Source: Bolinopsis microptera (Eukaryota; Ctenophora; Tentaculata; Lobata; Bolinopsidae). From it: a DNA stretch of 64,000 nucleotides. The position numbers were made by a program, and so were the translations under genes. Below are positions 45,270 to 57,600 of this stretch, piece by piece. Under the pieces are notes generated by a model. It saw only the letters and a program-made list of their open reading frames with translations. It made no database searches and had not been told where the DNA came from. The DNA lies in contig NC_087073.1 of the NCBI RefSeq assembly GCF_026151205.1, positions 19,498,837-19,562,836 on the forward strand. Reading direction: 5' to 3'. Position 1 is the first letter of the stretch; each line of letters opens with the position of its first letter.

Positions 45270-47058
45270 GAATGGACACCCAGCCGGCGCCCCCGCCCTA
45301 TTTCCACAGCCCCACCTCCCCCAGCACAGAGCCTTACAGCAGCCCTCATTAGCTCGGAAGGACGATGTGTCTCTGGTTGTTCTTCTCATTGTTTTTAATA
45401 ATTGATTAATTCATTTCTTGATTTTTATTGATTTTTATTTAAAGTGTTTTACTTGTAGTTGTACTCATTCGTATGGAATGGAAATGAGGATCTAAAGGAA
45501 AAAGGTCTAAATGGAAGGGAGAAAGACGGGGAAATAGGTGAGTATTGTAAATTATGATATTGGATTTGGAATAGGGTTAGGCGTTTAGTTTTAAGGTTCT
45601 TTCGGCTTTTTAGGTGGCGATTACGATCTTCCCCCTTGAGGGAATCCTACGCATGTTGTTAACTGTCAGACTTTAGAAAAGGATATGTTCTCGCGCCGTA
45701 CGTTTATTGTAGTAAAGCATTTTGGTACCAGAACGATAAATCTGTTCGAAAATTGAGTGTTTTAGTGAATAACTTTGAATATATTTTTGATTTTCTCAAG
45801 GTCTGACTGATAGATTTTCTTTAAACTTTCCAGATAGTTACATCGCTTTATGGCGGATAATGTGTGAGAGTATTGGAGTATTTATATGTGCCAAACTTAA
45901 GATATGACTTAAAACACAAGAAAGTATATATATATAGTTTTAAACTAATTACAACACTACAAATCTATTACATTTATTGAGGATGACTGTAAATAAAAGG
46001 TACATTTTACCGACATTTGAAGTCAAGGCGTTGTTTTACTGACAGTTGTGGCTGACTAACAATATATATTATATAATATCTTGTATATATTATCAACACC
46101 GACTTTTAATGTGTAGGAGTACAGCAACGAAATATATATATATATACAAGATATTGCGAGCGTCCTGTTACTCTCTTAGATGCAATCTCTGTAAAGTATT
46201 GGATGAGAACTGATTTTAAGTAAGGATTTTAAATCAAGTTCAGGATTATAAAAAAGTTCTCCGATTTGCAGTTTGAATAGTATGTGCTTGACGCTTGTGA
46301 CGCATCCGGTATCAGCATAATCTCAGAGTAAACATGTCTCGCCTGCATATCTTCTTTATCTTTTTTAGCAGAACTCTTTCCTCAGAAAGTCACCGAGTAA
46401 AAAGTCAGATGACTGTAACAAAGCAGCAGAAATCCCAGACATTGATAGCCCTCTCTCATCACTATGCTGAAATTTAAAAAATACAATTCGTGACTCTACA
46501 ATGGTATAATTGAGACTTTTCAAATCTCAATCAGGTTTTAATTATCTCAGTTACTCGCCAGATTTTGAACGATTGAAGCTAGACAGTATGATTCTAAAGA
46601 TTTACAATCTAAAACTTTGTACTACCTTTGTTCATCCTTAGAACAATTACATCACGAAGTACTCCAGCGGACGAAGCACTCCAGCGGACATCTGAGCAGA
46701 AACGATTTCACTCGACCAAGGTACTGGAGCTGAAAAATTCAGAGTCATATCTCTTTTGTAAACAAGTGAAAAAGAAGTATTAAATTACAAACAATGTCAT
46801 TAAGCTTATTAGCGATCATGGATGAAGATAACAATGTAATTAGGAACAATGTAAACATGGAATACAGCATCGTATTGATTTAATTGAGTGGGTCTCAGAA
46901 TTAATTTGAAGATAACACACTTTTTAAAAAGTTTAAAGCAGTCGGTCGGATTAACAAGTAAACGAAATACAGTAGTCCCGGTAACGAAGCTTTAATATAC
47001 CACTCATCATGAGGAACAGTGTGTAAAATATAAAATTAAAATAATTCACTGGCTAAAC
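45270..47058. other. Intergenic/element 3' region, no gene seen
   Basis: AT-rich DNA with TA microsatellites near 45,925, 46,060-46,095 and 46,127-46,145, and a short direct repeat GAAGCACTCCAGCGGAC at about 46,656-46,690. The 3' end of the Ty3-type element must lie here, but I could not see its LTR. Confidence 0.4.
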
Positions 47059-47071
47059 ATTTCAGGTTACT

Positions 47072-48054
47072 TACTTTTTTACTTTGGGCGATGCTCGATC
47101 GAAATCTCCTCCACTCTACGTCTCCAGATGGTTCTGTCGCACATAACTGTTCGGAGATCTTCTACCCGCAACCCTGTGTCCCTGGCTACGGTGTCAAGAA
47201 AAGAGAGTGGTCTCCTCCCACGCCTGAACTGTGGCAGCCGCCAAGGAAGGATGGTAGAGATGACCTGATCTGAAGCTCTCATGCAATGCCCAGCAAATCT
47301 GGCACGTCTCTGTGCAACGATGGTGGAGATGGAAGGGAGGTCACCATAGATTTGCTTTAGGGTTGGATGCTTCTTCCATGAAAGATTCCTGGCTTTCATT
47401 AGGAGCCTGGTGTAGCACCCGTCGAGACGCTTCTCAAACTGCTTGTTCAAGGTCCAGGTTTCTGAGCCATACAGCAGAACAGGTTCGATGCATGCTCTGA
47501 AGAACTTGACTTTCAGCTGGTCAGAAATGCCAGAGGTCCATACCTTCTGCAGTTTGATACAGGCTGACCAAGCCATGCCTTTCCTGGTGTTGAAGTCCTT
47601 CCTGCTCTCTGCAATATATGAGCCCAAGTATTTGAAGTCATCAATCTGCTTGATCTGGTAACCGGATATTGAGTTCACGGGGGCAGCATCAGGAATGTTG
47701 ATGGTCATGTATTCGGTCTTGGAAGCATTCATCGCAAGTCCGACATGTGCTGCTGCAGTCTCTAAATCCGAGAGCAGTTGCTGGACTTGCTCTATGGTAT
47801 CGGCAGTCAAGGCAAGGTCGTCAGCGAAGTCAAGATCTGTGACTCTGACCGCAGGTACTCTCCGACTTTGCCTGGGGATGATGGTTAGGCCATGGTCAAG
47901 AGTCATGCAGTTCCTAAGGACATAATCGAGGACGATGATGAAGAGGAAAGGAGCGAGTGTATCACCCTGAAGGACCCCGATGAGTGTTCTAAAGAAGTCT
48001 GTAAGGCCGTCAATGGTTTTGACTCTGGAGTGCGATGAGTCATACAGGAGCCTG
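47072..48054 (-). mobile_element. 5'-truncated non-LTR retrotransposon (endonuclease-RT family)
   Basis: The minus-strand frame from 48,054 to the stop at 47,079 encodes the C-terminal half of a LINE RT: GVLQGDTLAPFLFIIVLDYV, the catalytic LDFADDLALTA, LAMNASKTEYM, DDFKYLGSYI, LLYGSETWTLNKQ, RRARFAGHCMR, then GRRPLSFLDTVARDTG. The whole is flanked by a 13-bp direct repeat ATTTCAGGTTACT (47,059-47,071 and 48,055-48,067). The uninterrupted frame and intact target duplication indicate a fairly recent, 5'-truncated insertion. It sits 3' of the module gene that begins at 53.2 kb. Confidence 0.88.
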
Positions 48055-48338
48055 ATTTCAGGTTACTAAATGATTGAATGTGCCTGTGTACCATTAGCAT
48101 TAATATATTACATAATACGGTGTAGTGTGTACTATTTGTACTATACACTATTTTTACTATACACTATACACTATTTTTATATTAAAGTTAAATGTTGTTA
48201 GTTGTTACAGGCTCTAATGATATAGTTTTACGAAGATTTCAAGCCTTACGTTGTGTGTTTCCCTTCGTGTCCAAAAGCTTTATATCTATAATATATAGAT
48301 ATAATCATCTCAGCTCGGTTCTTGTTAACAATTCTTAC

Positions 48339-51300
48339 CACATTTTGTTCTCCCTGAGTTTCGTTCGTGGCCAAGTTCACAAGTTGTACACAAGGCTGCT
48401 CCTTCTGAACTGATCGTGTTATCAGGACATTCTTCACATGTGTTCATCTCAATGTTCTTGTAGCTTCCAGCTGGACATGGTTCTGAAGAATTAGGAAATC
48501 TATAAGCAGCAATTCATTTGAACTACCTATTAAGAAGTTAATTTAAGTACCAATATCCTCGGTTTTCATTCTATAGCACAGTTAATTCAAATTTAAAACA
48601 TAACCATAATATTAAATATAAGTTTTAAAGTTATCTTACCACAGGCTGTTTTGTCAGAGTTTGGTGTCAATCCAGCGTCACATGTCTCACAGCTTGTCAT
48701 AGCATCATTCCGATATGTTCTTTCTTCACACGGCTCTGGAATTATAACGTTACAACTGGCAAATCGTAGTGGAAGATAAAAAAATCGTTATTATATAAGT
48801 ACTTAAGTACACTTCAGATGTGTTACAATAACATTAGATTTAAAACAATATGTGACAAATTAAATATCCACACAACCACAGTTTTTTGATAGAATTATTA
48901 CCAACCAGATTCTTACGGTTCTTGTCTTTTCGTATCACAAATTTGCCTTCTTGATTCTAAGCCATATCTGGCGCCTTATCCTTATCCCATCTTAACCCTT
49001 AGCCTATCTTTGCCCGTTTATATATAGATATAATCATCTCAGCTCGGTTCTTGTTACCAATTCTTACCACATTTTGTTCTCCCTGAGTTTCGTTCGTGGC
49101 CAAGTTCACAAGTTGTACACAAGGCTGCTCCTTCTGAACTGATCGTGTTATCAGGACATTCTTCACATGTGTTCATCGCAATGTTCTTGTAGCTTCCAGC
49201 TGGACATGGCTCTGAAGAATTAGGAAATCTTTAAACAGCAATTCGTTTGAACTACCTTATTAAGAAGTTATTGTGAGTACCAATATCCTTGGTTTTCATT
49301 CTATAGCCGGGCTAAAGTAGTGGATGACCTTGCTGTACGGCAAGTTAAACAAGGATCTGAAACTACTAGGTTCCGTACAGACTCAACTCTGCACCCGTGT
49401 CAATATGTTCATTATATGCAAGCCTCTTGATTTATAATCACCGAGTCTAGTAATTGTTTAAGAGAGTTCTCTGGCAGTTACGAAACTCGAGAGACTGTGG
49501 GATACTGAAGGGAAAGGAAGCAGTTCTAACGAGCTCTTCTCAAACACAAGGATATAACTTGTGAACTCGGCTAGTATATATGAAACATTTGTCATGGAGT
49601 TGTAGAGGGAGTTATGTGCCTCGCCGGGCTAAAGTAGTGGATGACCTTGCTGTACGGCAAGTTAAACAAGGATCTGAAACTACTAGGTTCCGTACAGACT
49701 CAACTCTGCACCCGTGTCAATATGTTCATTATATGCAAGCCTCTTGATTTATAATCACCGAGTCTAGTAATTGTTTAAGAGAGTTCTCTGGCAGTTACGA
49801 AACTCGAGAGACTGTGGGATACTGAAGGGAAAGGAAGCAGTTCTAACGAGCTCTTCTCAAACACAAGGATATAACTTGTGAACTCGGCTAGTATATATGA
49901 AACATTTGTCATGGAGTTGTAGAGGGAGTTATGTGCCTCGCCGGGCTAAAGTAGTGGATGACCTTGCTGTACGGCAAGTTAAACAAGGATCTGAAACTAC
50001 TAGGTTCCGTACAGACCCAACTCTGCACCCGTGTCAATATGTTCATTATATGCAAGCCTCTTGATTTATAACCATAATATTAAATATAAGCTTTAAAGTT
50101 ATCTTACGACAGGCTGTTTTGTCAGAGTTTGGTGTCAATCCAGCGTCACATGTCTCACAGCTTGTCATAGCATCATTCCGATATGTTCCTTCTCCACACG
50201 GCTCTGGAATTATAACGTTACAACTAACAACTGGCAAATCGTAGTGGAAGATAAGAAAATCGTTATTATATAATTAGTACTTAAGTACACTTCAGATGTG
50301 TTACAATAACATTAGATTTAAAACAATATGTGACAAATTAAATATCCACACAACCACGATTTTTTAATAGAATTATTACCACCCAGATTCTTACGGTTCT
50401 TGTCTTTTCGTATCACAAATTTGCCTTCTTGCATCTAAGCCCTATCTGGCGCCTTATCCTTATCCCGTTTTAACCCTTAGCCTATCTTTGCCCATTTACA
50501 TAATATCTAGATATAATCATCTCAGCTCGGTTCTTGTTAACAATTCTTACCACATTTTGTTCTCCCTGAGTTTCGTTCCTGGCCAAGTTCACAAGTTGTA
50601 CACAAGGCTGCTCCTTCTGAACTGATCGTGTTATCAGGACATTCTTCACATGAGTTCATCTCAATGTTCTTGTAGCTTCCAGCTGGACATGGCTCTGAAG
50701 AATTAGGAAATCTTTAAACAGCAATTCGTTTGGACTACCTTATTAAGAAGTTATTGTGAGTACCAATATCCTCAGTTTTCATTCTACAGTTTTCATAGCA
50801 CAGTTAATTCAAATTTAAAACACAATATGCGAAAAATTAAATATTCACATATTCCACGGTTTTTCGAGGAAATGATCGCTACCCAGACTCTTGCGGTTCA
50901 TGTCTTTTCGTACCACGAATTTTCCTTCTTGATTCTAAGCTCAATACTAATTCAAATTGTTATCAGTTATTAGAGTTAACGCTAAAAATTCGCCTCATCA
51001 ACAAACTATGAAGCACAATGCACATTGTACAATGTACAATGCACATACTGTGTAAACTCTGCAAAATAAATATTGAACCAAAACAGTTTTGAGTTTGTTT
51101 GGTAAAATAACTTTATACTGCTTATGTTCAAAATATTTTGTAAAAACATCAGTTTTCGATTAATAATTGTTTCAACCTTTAGTAGCTGAAAATGGCTTGT
51201 CTCTATGATGTCTACTACAAAATATGCAATAATTCTAAATTATAGTTAGCTATTTTGCAATCCGCTATCGCCAATATGATTATAACTCTGCCTTCAGTGA

Positions 51301-53235
51301 AAGAATGGTATTTTATCTCATTCAGAGGACAGATAAAATTATGACCAAGCTTTGATAAGTTACTAGAGAACCCGTGGTCACAGGGAGGAAGCTAATAATA
51401 TTTTTTGTTAGTAAGTTTAAATCGCGTCAAAAAATATACTACACAACCGAAGATACAGCCGATTAAAATGTTGCTTGCACTAAACACAACGTAATATCAA
51501 CAAAACTGATAAAAATGCCCTTCTAACAATCTTTGCACGTGCACGTGCGACGTGCGTGTTAAAACCCTCGTTACCATGGTTACTTTGCAACCTTTAGCTT
51601 TTTACCTAAAGCAAAGTAATTTGCACGTGGGTGGTTGTACAGACAGACATTCTACAAAAAGAATCTTTTGAATTATAATATTGATAAATAACAATATGCT
51701 AACTATCCTAAATCCCATATCCTATATGTAATGTGTTATATTATGTTAAATAACACACTTGAAATTTAGACATAAAAACACGTAATCACGAGCTTACGAG
51801 AGAATCAGCAAGGTGGTTTATTCATATATTAGAGTTATTGTTACTTTGTTAAACCAATGCTTGTTGTTATTAGTCACCTGGTTGTGCTCTGTAGTAATCA
51901 GGTGCTGTGGAAGTTAACTTTATCTTTGCTACGTCTTTACTCCAGTACGTGCTCCAATCACTGTCTATACACGTTGTGTCTGAGAACAGGATGTTGAGCA
52001 CCTCCACCTCGTTACAGTGTATCACTAGTCTGACACCTGCAGTTCTGGTTAGAGTGATGCGCCAAACCTTGTCAGTAGGAGAGGGGGGATTAACAGGGAA
52101 GTTAATGTAGGATGTGTCGCACCAGTTGAGACGGTAGTTTAGAGTAGTGGAGAAGTTGAGGTCGACTATTCCTACATACTCTCCCCCAGCAGAGTAACAT
52201 CTCACTATCGCATTATCGCCACTCCCCAGCACACTATTAGTTTTAATTTCTAAAGGTGTCGACTCAAGATCCCACTCTATTTCCACATCTCGCTGCACTG
52301 GTAACCAACCTGTTAATTGTATGTTTAACTCATGACTACTGAGCAACGATTTATGTTATCATGAATAAAAGGAGGGGGTGTTCAGACTTCAGTGTTGTAG
52401 CAAAATTGTAAAGGAATTGTAAAAATGTCGCCAACAATTTATTCTCAGAATTTAAGGGCCCGACCATACTATGACTTTTGTCACCATGACTGTTGTCACC
52501 ATGACTGTTGTCACCATGACTGTTGTCATAGTGCGGTCAGATGTAATGCCAACAGGCACGACAGTCATGACCAGTGGCACGTAGTGTGTTTAGAGGGCGT
52601 GCCAAGGATACGTGACAACTCCTCAGGCACATCTTTTCAAATGCCGTGCCTAGCTAAAAATCCGTGCTTGACGTGACTGCAGGCACAGTCTGTTCAGTAC
52701 TTTTGCCAACTGTCATGGATAACGCGACGTCACGATTACCTTATAATAGTACCACGATTACCTTTTAATATTACCTTTACAATATTTTACGTGATATGGA
52801 CATTGGCAGTTCAGACTTACAGAGTGCAATTGAAAAGATAGTACAGACAGATCCGTGACGGTCTGAAAAATCGATTTACTGACACAAGAAGCTTCCAAAG
52901 AATTTATGACGTTTTTAGGATAAATTTTTAGGTTTCATTCGGCTAAATGAGTAAAACTGTAACACTAACCCTAACGCGAACGTGATCGTGAACTTTTTAT
53001 GGTTTTGAATGCCTTTGAGCGTTCATTTTAATGTTTGTTTAAAATTATATGTCCCTTCACACAATGTCCGGTCAAATAACGTCCGATAAGGTAAAGTTAA
53101 ACATAGTAACATACCATTTTCGTCAGCAGCAGCGACCCTCGGCCCCCTAATGAAGACAGTCAGGATCAAGATGGTCAAGATGTCCTTGGTGCTGACCATT
53201 GTGAACTCTTCGGAAACCCAATAGTTCATCTTCAT
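48339..53235 (-). CDS. Secreted or membrane protein with GCC2/GCC3 modules, gene 1 (5' part)
   Basis: Six to seven phase-1 exons on the minus strand. Exon 1 (53,235-53,115) is a signal peptide (TKDILTILILTVFIRG). Exon 2 (52,309-51,878) is a domain of about 145 residues, two visible cysteines in CYSAGG and WCDTSY, ending WSTYWSKDVAKIKLTS; I do not recognise its family. Then come alternating modules: 50,694-50,551 (48 codons), 50,203-50,108 (32), 49,211-49,068 (48), 48,735-48,640 (32) and 48,482-48,339 (48). The 48-codon module reads EPCPAGSYKNIEMNTCEECP then CTTCELGH; the 32-codon module reads EPCGEGTYRNDAMTSCETCD. Both match the ephrin-receptor-like GCC2/GCC3 pattern. Every junction is phase 1 with GTAAG donors. 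The exon 2 donor is CCAG/GTGACT; reading through gives an immediate TGA or GD-stop. The 3' end was not found. Confidence 0.72.
49306..50068 (-). repeat. 317-bp tandem repeat (2.4 copies) in an intron of gene 1
   Basis: Copies start at 49,306, 49,623 and 49,940 with GCCGGGCTAAAGTAGTGG. The first two are full length; the third stops at about 50,068 where normal intron sequence (ACCATAATATTAAAT) resumes. Relative to other introns in the family it replaces about 25 bases. The unit start GGGCTAAAGTAGTGG and ACTAGGTTCCGTAC faintly resemble pol III A and B boxes, so a tRNA-derived SINE is possible. Confidence 0.85.
50070..51757 (-). repeat. Segmental duplication, copy 1 (matches 60,830-63,557)
   Basis: Nearly identical to 60,830-61,245 plus 62,308-63,557 once the Mutator-like insertion is removed. 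Includes one 48- and one 32-codon module exon and about 1.06 kb of upstream non-coding DNA containing TTGCACGTGCACGTGCGACG. The 5'-side breakpoint is at 51,757 (…GTTAAAT, then diverging). A 4-base TATC insertion near 63,525 and rare substitutions separate the copies. Confidence 0.88.
52475..52531. repeat. 15-bp tandem repeat (3 copies)
   Basis: Three copies of TGTTGTCACCATGAC, with partial units on either side, inside intron 1 of gene 1. The flanking sequence to about 52,690 contains opposed GTCATGACC/GGTCATGAC-like words, consistent with a small repeat element. Confidence 0.75.
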
Positions 53236-53388
53236 CTTTTCAACACACGCCTACTAGTTCGGACTCGATTGTGCATATGTGAAACTTTGGAAAGCTAGAG
53301 AATTGAACGCAAAGGCAAACGGTTGAACTTAGTTGTGGTGACCTTGGAAGCTTGTAGAGAGTTCGCTCTTACTCTCATGGCTAATGCT

Positions 53389-53461
53389 ACAGAAAATGGT
53401 CCACAATACCATTAGGCCTAGACAGTGTCTAGGCCTAATTGTAATGTGGACCATTTTCTGT
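53389..53461. repeat. Near-perfect 73-bp palindrome
   Basis: ACAGAAAATGGTCCACA... is opposed by ...TGTGGACCATTTTCTGT around a TAGACAGTGTCTA centre, with two to three mismatches. Located just upstream of the first exon of gene 1. Likely a small MITE or cruciform-prone element. Confidence 0.85.
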
Positions 53462-54660
53462 CTGGTAGCAATCCACCAATCGCGATCTTGAGTCTTCCCT
53501 CTCTGAGAGCCCTTGGTGGTGGGAAGGCTTTTTATAAAGTTGCCACGATCATAGGCTAATGATCGAATAACTTGTACGCATACAGCAAGTTCTTAAAGTG
53601 CTAATGCTCTAATGCTATTCAAAGAGGTTGCTAGTATAATACAGATCATAGTTTTAAGCATCTATTTCAAGGAAACGGTGTGCCCACAAGAGCTCTCAGC
53701 TTATATTAGGACAATACGATGGGAGATAACATTTCATGGCCATTCAGATGACAGAACATTAGCGCTTTAGCACCGCCACCAGATGGACTTTTAAAGTGAA
53801 TCTCTCCCTACCGAAAGAACGATCGTTGCGAAAGAATGATTAGCCTGAGGTCATCTGGTAAGATCTCAATTATTTGCAATTTTACATAATTCAAACATTT
53901 ATTTAGATAATAGTTAAAATAGGTTGTGACATTTAAATCAATAAAATTTGACGTCTAAAATAGTGAACAAATATTACTCTAATTTATTTTTAGTTCTTCA
54001 AAACTAAAAATCAATTAAGTGAAATCAAAAAACTGCCTCAATATGTGATTTGTTAACCGTTTAACGTAAACTAGTCAACCTAAAATTAAATCATATCTTA
54101 GTTCGCGAAAACGTCACAATTATACAGGTCATGTTGAAAAGTAACTCTAAAGAACTATTCCATCACACATCAGCGGACCTCTGTTGCAACAAAAGACACC
54201 CATGTTAGCATAAGCAAAATTTGCCAAGTTTTCGTGTGTAAACATAGTTATCTAAACAACTTAACTACTTAACTTAAACTACTTAACTAAACATATTACG
54301 TCTGTAAACTTAAACAAAGTCTGATATCTAAACAGATTTAGAAGGTCTGGTATTGAGGAGCTTGTTGGAGCAGGTAGGACATGAGTAAGACTAAGAGGGG
54401 GTGGAGGAAGGGCTAGCGTGGGTGACAGAGTTATAGGAATCATAGGTCTCGGACTCTCGCTACTTGACTCATTCAAGTGCTGCTACTTTCGATTAACTCG
54501 TGAATTCTTGAGCATCAGATTTTAACAACTCTTTGTTTATATATAGTTCTCACGTTGCTAACTTTATAAGTTTGATCAGTCGGTTGATTTTAACCGCGGC
54601 GTTGATATTGTGTTCATAGCTAGGTTACAATCTTAATAACCTCCACGAGCGAGAGTTCAG
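53462..54660. other. Intergenic region between gene 1 and gene 2, no gene seen
   Basis: AT-rich. The minus-strand ORF at 54,279-54,476 is Pro/Leu/Ser-rich low complexity without family features. It contains the promoter region of gene 1 and the 3' UTR of gene 2, with no distinct signal seen. Confidence 0.4.
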
Positions 54661-54663
54661 TCT

Positions 54664-57600
54664 CTAGTTGCCGTTCTCAATAACCAGACCGTTGACATGA
54701 TGACCGTTTGTGGCTCCGTTGCCATTAGCAACTGGCTCTTGTGGCACAATAGTAGTCAGTCCCTGTTTCTTGTGAACAGTCTCCAGCTGTATAGCTACAC
54801 TCGGGTAGACTAGCAGGGTTGCGAAGAAGTCCTCTAGAGGGTTCCCGTTTATATCGTACTCAGCTCGAACTGAGGATCTGAAGCTAGCCACCAGGGTCAC
54901 AAACCCGATGTAGAATATCCAGGCAATGGCGTAGGAACCGGGCACTTCAATCTCTACTATGTGTAGAGTTATCTAGCTCAACCTGAGGGAGTGTTCGGGT
55001 GGTGATGTGTGATCAGAAACCATTGCACCTCATTGCAACCAATGTTAAATAAGTAAAAATCATTTTATGTTGTAAAAAATAATGATACAACTTATAACTT
55101 TTAGGAACTAAAGATACTTATAATGCTATCTTAATGTGGATAAATCTTATAACTTAAAAGTTTTAAGAATTAGAGATAGTGATACTATAATGCTTCTTAC
55201 CACAGAACGGAGGCAGCAATAGCAACCATTGTTGAACCCGTCTTCTGACCTCCCTGCCTCATGTTTGTCTTGTAGAGAACAAGTGGTCTGAAGGATTATT
55301 GGTTAATAGACACCCAAACACGAAGTTATAAATGTGTTCGCTGCTTTTAACATATTAACACAGGACGTAATAAATGTTACTGAGAGACACTGGCAGTGGT
55401 CCATTCTAACCATGATTATGGGTTAATTTGGTCAAATTGATTGAACAATTTTTTTGAAAGATTTCGACGAAAAGAGTAATCCTCCGCTTTTTGTACTTAC
55501 TGCTCATAGCTCATAAAATGGTCAACAAAGGATTCACATTTTGTCTTTTCAGTTGAACGGTTCGTTCCCGCTGAGCAAGGGTCTGAAACAAAGTGTTATA
55601 ATATGATATAATAGCAATACATCAAACCTTTGTTAAATCTTTGAATAGATTTTGAATTTAATTTAATGTTAAATACATATTTATAAATGAAATGTATTTA
55701 AAGTTTATTTGGGTTAGAAACAACATCTGGGTCCCTACCATCGCACAAGATTATTCTCAATTTTCTTGTTGTGTTCCACAACTAACATTGAATAATGTTT
55801 ATAAATGTTTAAAAACATAAATGTGTCTCACAGTGATGGAGTTATGTGTCTTTTTTCAGGGTATTCATTACCATGAAGCTCGTTTCTGTAATCTGTATTC
55901 TGAAATGGTGATTTGATTGCTGAGTGACACATTATTTCTGATATTGTACATGTAATTTCTGGTAATCAACATAGTTCATGTACAAAATAAAATGTGGTCA
56001 AATTGAAAATAATTTAGATAATAGCAATGTGTGTTAAACAGCGATCGAATTTTAGGAATACAGCACAATAAAAGTGTTGCAGTATATGACGAAAAAAAAA
56101 CCACTTTAAGTGGACATTTTTCCTACTAATCTTGAATCCTCATAAATTAATTGGAGCTGATATTCTGTATCTTTCTTCCTGTTTATCTCTATTCTGTCAA
56201 CATTCGTATAGACTTTATACAGCATCGTCTTCGCTCCTGGGATTGTTAATTAATAACTTGAGATAGGAGTAGATTATTATTGGACCTTATTAAGATCTTC
56301 TGGTTTTTGTCATTTGAAATGGAAATCACCGGATTTGCGGTTAGTTTCTAATATTTGCTAGACTATATCATCAAGGGTTTATGTTGTAACATTGAGCTAG
56401 ATTCTACGTACATCTCACGATTGTATTAAGTGTTTTAATTTAAACTTAATATATTTATGAAACAAAGTGTTTTACTATGTTATAATAACAATGCATTCGT
56501 TGAGATCTCAGAGCAGGTTACCTCGATAAATTTTCTGGAGACCTCTGGGTACTGGGTTTCTGCTATCATACTTTTTCACCCGGGAAACGCAAACATAAAT
56601 TTTCTTATTTAGATATCTAAGTTAGATTGCGGTATCATCTGAGCTACTGTTCATAGCCCATCAACTGTAAGATTAAATTAAATTAGTTTTCTATAGTAAT
56701 ATAACTAACTCTTCCCCTTACGACATTATTTTACCCCCTTTAGTCGGTTGTGATGATACTATCCTGGTTGTATGAAGAGTTTAGTTATCCTTTTGTAGTG
56801 ATGCTATGGTAATTTAGCATGTTCGCTTCTACAATACCTGTATTTATACACTCGGGTTCATTAAAATCGAAAATAAATTCCGTTCCTGAGGTGCAGGTCA
56901 CCTCGGTGCTCCCTTTATTGAGAGCTCTGGATTCAATACAATACACTTCCACCACAGTTCCTGGGACTACTGGGAACTGTGTTGATGTTCTGATCGCAGT
57001 TCTCCACTCAGCCTTCAGTCCCGTACAGCTCACTGTCGATATGTCATATTAAATCACGTTGAACTAATTAATTGGGTTGTGTGATACAATTATAAGAGTT
57101 ATTTTGACGGTTTCTTATGTTCTCTTCCGCGATTTAGTTTTCCTGTCCCAACCCAAACCCTTTCATGCAACCTCTAACATAATTATAATATCGTTTGCTC
57201 GGGGGTCATAGTCTCAAAAACTGTATACAGTTTACCATTCTGTAGCACAGTTAATTCAAATTTAAAACACAACAATAACATAAAATTTAAAATTATCTTA
57301 CCACAGCCAGTTTTGTCAGAGTTTGGTTTCCATCCAGCGTCACATGTCTCACAGCTTGTCATAGCATCATTGCGATATGTTCCTTCCCCACACGGCTCTG
57401 GAATTATAACGTTACAACTGGAAAATCGTTGTGGAAGATAAGAAAATCGTTATTATATAAGTACTTAAGTACACTTCAGATGTGTTACAATAACATTAGA
57501 TTTAAAACAATATGTGACAAATTAAATATCCACACAACCACAGTTTTTTGATAGAATTATTACCAACCAGATTCTTACGGTTCTTGTCTTTTCGTATCAC

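Noticed and set aside
36342-45900. Paired LTRs around the Ty3-type element
   Set aside because: TGTTAGG occurs at 36,342 and 43,964, but the sequences after it do not match. No LTR pair could be confirmed by eye; a self-alignment would decide.
49306-50068. Tandem 5S rRNA or spliced-leader RNA genes
   Set aside because: No 5S internal control region or Sm-site pattern recognised in the 317-bp unit.
51870-52346. Reading the domain exon as a gene ending at RAQPGD-stop
   Set aside because: The stop follows directly after a CCAG/GTGACT donor in phase 1, which fits the phase-1 acceptor of the next module exon. Splicing on is the better model, though a short secreted isoform cannot be excluded.
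54279-54476. Pro/Ser/Leu-rich minus-strand ORF
   Set aside because: Low complexity, no motif, and it lies beyond the stop of gene 2.
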